Assembly: GCA_964019165.1 (NCBI GenBank)
Contig: OZ025274.1
Coordinates: 6,774,368 to 6,838,367, forward strand
Direction: 5' to 3'
From: Mastigias papua
Taxonomy: Eukaryota; Cnidaria; Scyphozoa; Rhizostomeae; Mastigiidae
DNA: 64,000 nucleotides
Numbering within the stretch: the first letter of the stretch is position 1; every line of letters begins with the position of its first letter. Below are positions 62,556 through 64,000 of the stretch, in pieces. Made by a program: the position numbers and the translations under genes. Below the pieces are notes generated by a model that was not told the DNA's origin, did not search any database, and worked only from the letters and a program-made list of their open reading frames with translations.

Positions 62556-64000
62556 TTAAGGTGGTTAACCCCCCTGGAGAAAAACTTTTTTAATATTGGT
62601 ACCACAAAGATGAAACTTGAGATTTAGAGCCATCTGAGTGATATACTTTTAAAAAATACAATTTGCCAATTAAATATGCTAATTAGGCAAAATGGCGGAC
62701 ATAACAAAAGAAATACTGTGACCAATGCTGCTGACAATGTTTTTTATTCATGGGTAGAGATTTTTTCTTCATATTTAACAAGCAAGAATTAAACACATAT
62801 TTCTAGTGAATGAGGAAGTTCCATGCCAATATCAATTGTAGTTTTTAAGAAAACCAAATTTATACCCTGGTAGACTAAAATATCGGTTGTTGTCTGGTAA
62901 TTGAAGACTTGTAAAATTGTCAGAGAAGTACTGAGGCTCACCAAAACTTTTCATTCACTAGAAAAGTATGTATAGAATGCACATAGTAAATTTCATTTGT
63001 ATCAGATAAACTAGTTTGAAAAATCATTGTCACAGAGAAACCTCAACATGCGATTTTTGCAAATGGAGAAAAACTCAAAAAACAGTAAGGAAGTCAAATT
63101 CAAGTCTTAGTGTGCTCCACTTTGGTACACTTGTCCTTCTTTTTCTTTCTCCAGGTCCCATAATCCCTTTTTTATAGCCCTGAGCTTTTTCCTCCTTTGC
63201 TTCACTTTGTCAGAAGATTTCTTGTCAGATAAAGCAATCCTTCTTTCATCACATTTCTGGATAGCAGCATTAGTGAACTTTCCAGGGCATATTCCCAGCC
63301 TCTGCAAAACTCTTGCTATTGATGATGCACCATCATTGAACTGACATACTGCACTTGCAGTACACAATTCAACCACTTTTCTTCCTTGATAAATCTTTTT
63401 GGAACACCTAGCCCAGATCAGCTTGTTTAAGGATTCATTAGGGTTCTGTGTATAAGAATCAAGACAGCGTGATAACAACTCTTGCTCGCTCAAATCCTTA
63501 TATATTGGCATAACCTCATCTACTATTGCCTTTGGTAGATATGACTTGTGCTTATAATCTTTTTTTCTACTTGCTTGGGCTCTTTGCCATGCACACCATG
63601 ATTCATTCCCTTTGGGGCACAAACTGTGTTGTGGATCTGCATCTGAAGAAGCTATGTGATAAAGACCAGCCATTACATCATTTGTCATGCCTTTCAAATT
63701 ATTTCTATTCTTCCTTATAGCTAGCCCATAATAATTCTGCATTTTATTGATTATTTTGTTGGTCAGTCTTCCTTTTCCACCAATACTTTTCCCATCTTTT
63801 AATTTTCTGTTACCAAAACTTGCCTTCAACTTACGCAACCGGGTTCCTAACCGCTTCTGGACATGGCCAACACATTCCTTTTTCTCAATGAAGACATCTG
63901 GCCCATAAGGTTTTTCTTCTGCTATTGTTGCATATGATGAGGAATCACCGTCACCTATAAAAGTTGTGTACCTTGCACCATACTTTTCCACACTTCTGTG
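62556..64000 (-). mobile_element. probable Mutator-like element, 3' portion, runs off the window
   Basis: The minus-strand transposase-domain frame (63107-64000) is followed by about 550 bp of non-coding DNA. That ends near 62560 with AAGGTGGTTAACCCCCCTGG, which looks like a transposon terminus. The other end is outside the window, so the boundary is a guess. Confidence 0.5.
63107..64000 (-). CDS. Mutator-like transposase-domain protein, C-terminal part (partial at window edge)
   Basis: Open without stops from the right edge to TAG at 63109-63107, 297 codons visible. It reads YGARYTTFIGDGDSSSY, then PYGPDVFIEKKECVGHVQKR, LGTRLRKLK, GGKGRLTNKIINKMQNYYG and CPKGNESWCAWQ. Next come NPNESLNKLIWARC and a lysine/arginine-rich tail. 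From memory these are the hallmarks of the metazoan Mutator-like transposase domain, where GDGDSS, ECVGHVQKR, CP-G--SWC and NE-LN are conserved. GDGDS probably holds catalytic aspartates and NES a later acidic position; this is inference. It is uninterrupted, so the copy may be young. The N-terminal part lies beyond position 64000. Confidence 0.85.
   Translation of the reverse strand, partial: HRSVEKYGARYTTFIGDGDSSSYATIAEEKPYGPDVFIEKKECVGHVQKRLGTRLRKLKASFGNRKLKDGKSIGGKGRLTNKIINKMQNYYGLAIRKNRNNLKGMTNDVMAGLYHIASSDADPQHSLCPKGNESWCAWQRAQASRKKDYKHKSYLPKAIVDEVMPIYKDLSEQELLSRCLDSYTQNPNESLNKLIWARCSKKIYQGRKVVELCTASAVCQFNDGASSIARVLQRLGICPGKFTNAAIQKCDERRIALSDKKSSDKVKQRRKKLRAIKKGLWDLEKEKEGQVYQSGAH

Overview
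The window looks like nuclear DNA of a marine invertebrate animal. Evidence: a spliced metazoan gene with GT-AG introns of about 0.4-3.3 kb, many non-LTR retrotransposon pieces, several TIR DNA transposons and MITEs, long (TG)n/(CA)n/(TA)n tracts and a large satellite array. The style of the retroelement and transposon proteins (for example a retroelement ending GDKCTCKIC, and the GCDTTS and Mutator-like transposon proteins) recalls cnidarian genomes, but the sequence alone does not prove the species group.

Layout. 1-2.4 kb: two back-to-back copies of a small TA-flanked MITE, then the 3' exon of an unrecognised RG-rich protein gene. 2.4-6.6 kb: no recognisable gene, one (TA)n tract. 6.6-14.4 kb: a transposon scrapyard. 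It holds a decayed CR1/L2-like retrotransposon (6640-8465), an internally deleted hAT-like element (9184-11124) that has itself received a retrotransposon fragment, and a minus-strand retrotransposon 3' end (13162-14420) split by a 264-bp MITE with a TTA duplication. 14421-18860: a 4.4-kb DNA element with about 290-bp terminal inverted repeats and one long, intact reading frame. Its C-terminal half carries an acidic-residue pattern like that of PIN/FEN-type nucleases; this is the most interesting object here.

20.8-33.9 kb: the only clear housekeeping gene, ACADSB (short/branched-chain acyl-CoA dehydrogenase, mitochondrial). Eleven consecutive coding exons are in phase, and only the exon with the start codon was not found. 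Its introns carry a pogo/Tigger element with a nested MITE, a near-perfect 86-bp hairpin, a CTGGAAAAGTCAGGG-type repeat, a retrotransposon scrap and a 170-bp (CA)n tract 42 bp upstream of an acceptor.

37.6-56.2 kb: a satellite array with a 335-bp monomer. Its core (38.3-53.6 kb) holds 46 consecutive recognisable monomers. A 323-bp variant lacking 12 bp alternates with full-length monomers to give 658-bp and 993-bp higher-order units. The edges are diverged, and the right edge is broken by a retrotransposon 3' end. 56.3-62.5 kb: a (GT)n tract and otherwise almost featureless DNA with two copies of a dispersed repeat also present at 12.4 kb. 63.1-64.0 kb: the C-terminal part of a Mutator-like transposase-domain protein running off the right edge on the minus strand.

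Apart from ACADSB and the RG-rich gene, everything recognisable is mobile or repetitive DNA. The nesting order (satellite older than its LINE insertion; LINE older than its MITE; hAT older than its LINE) can be read directly from the interruptions.
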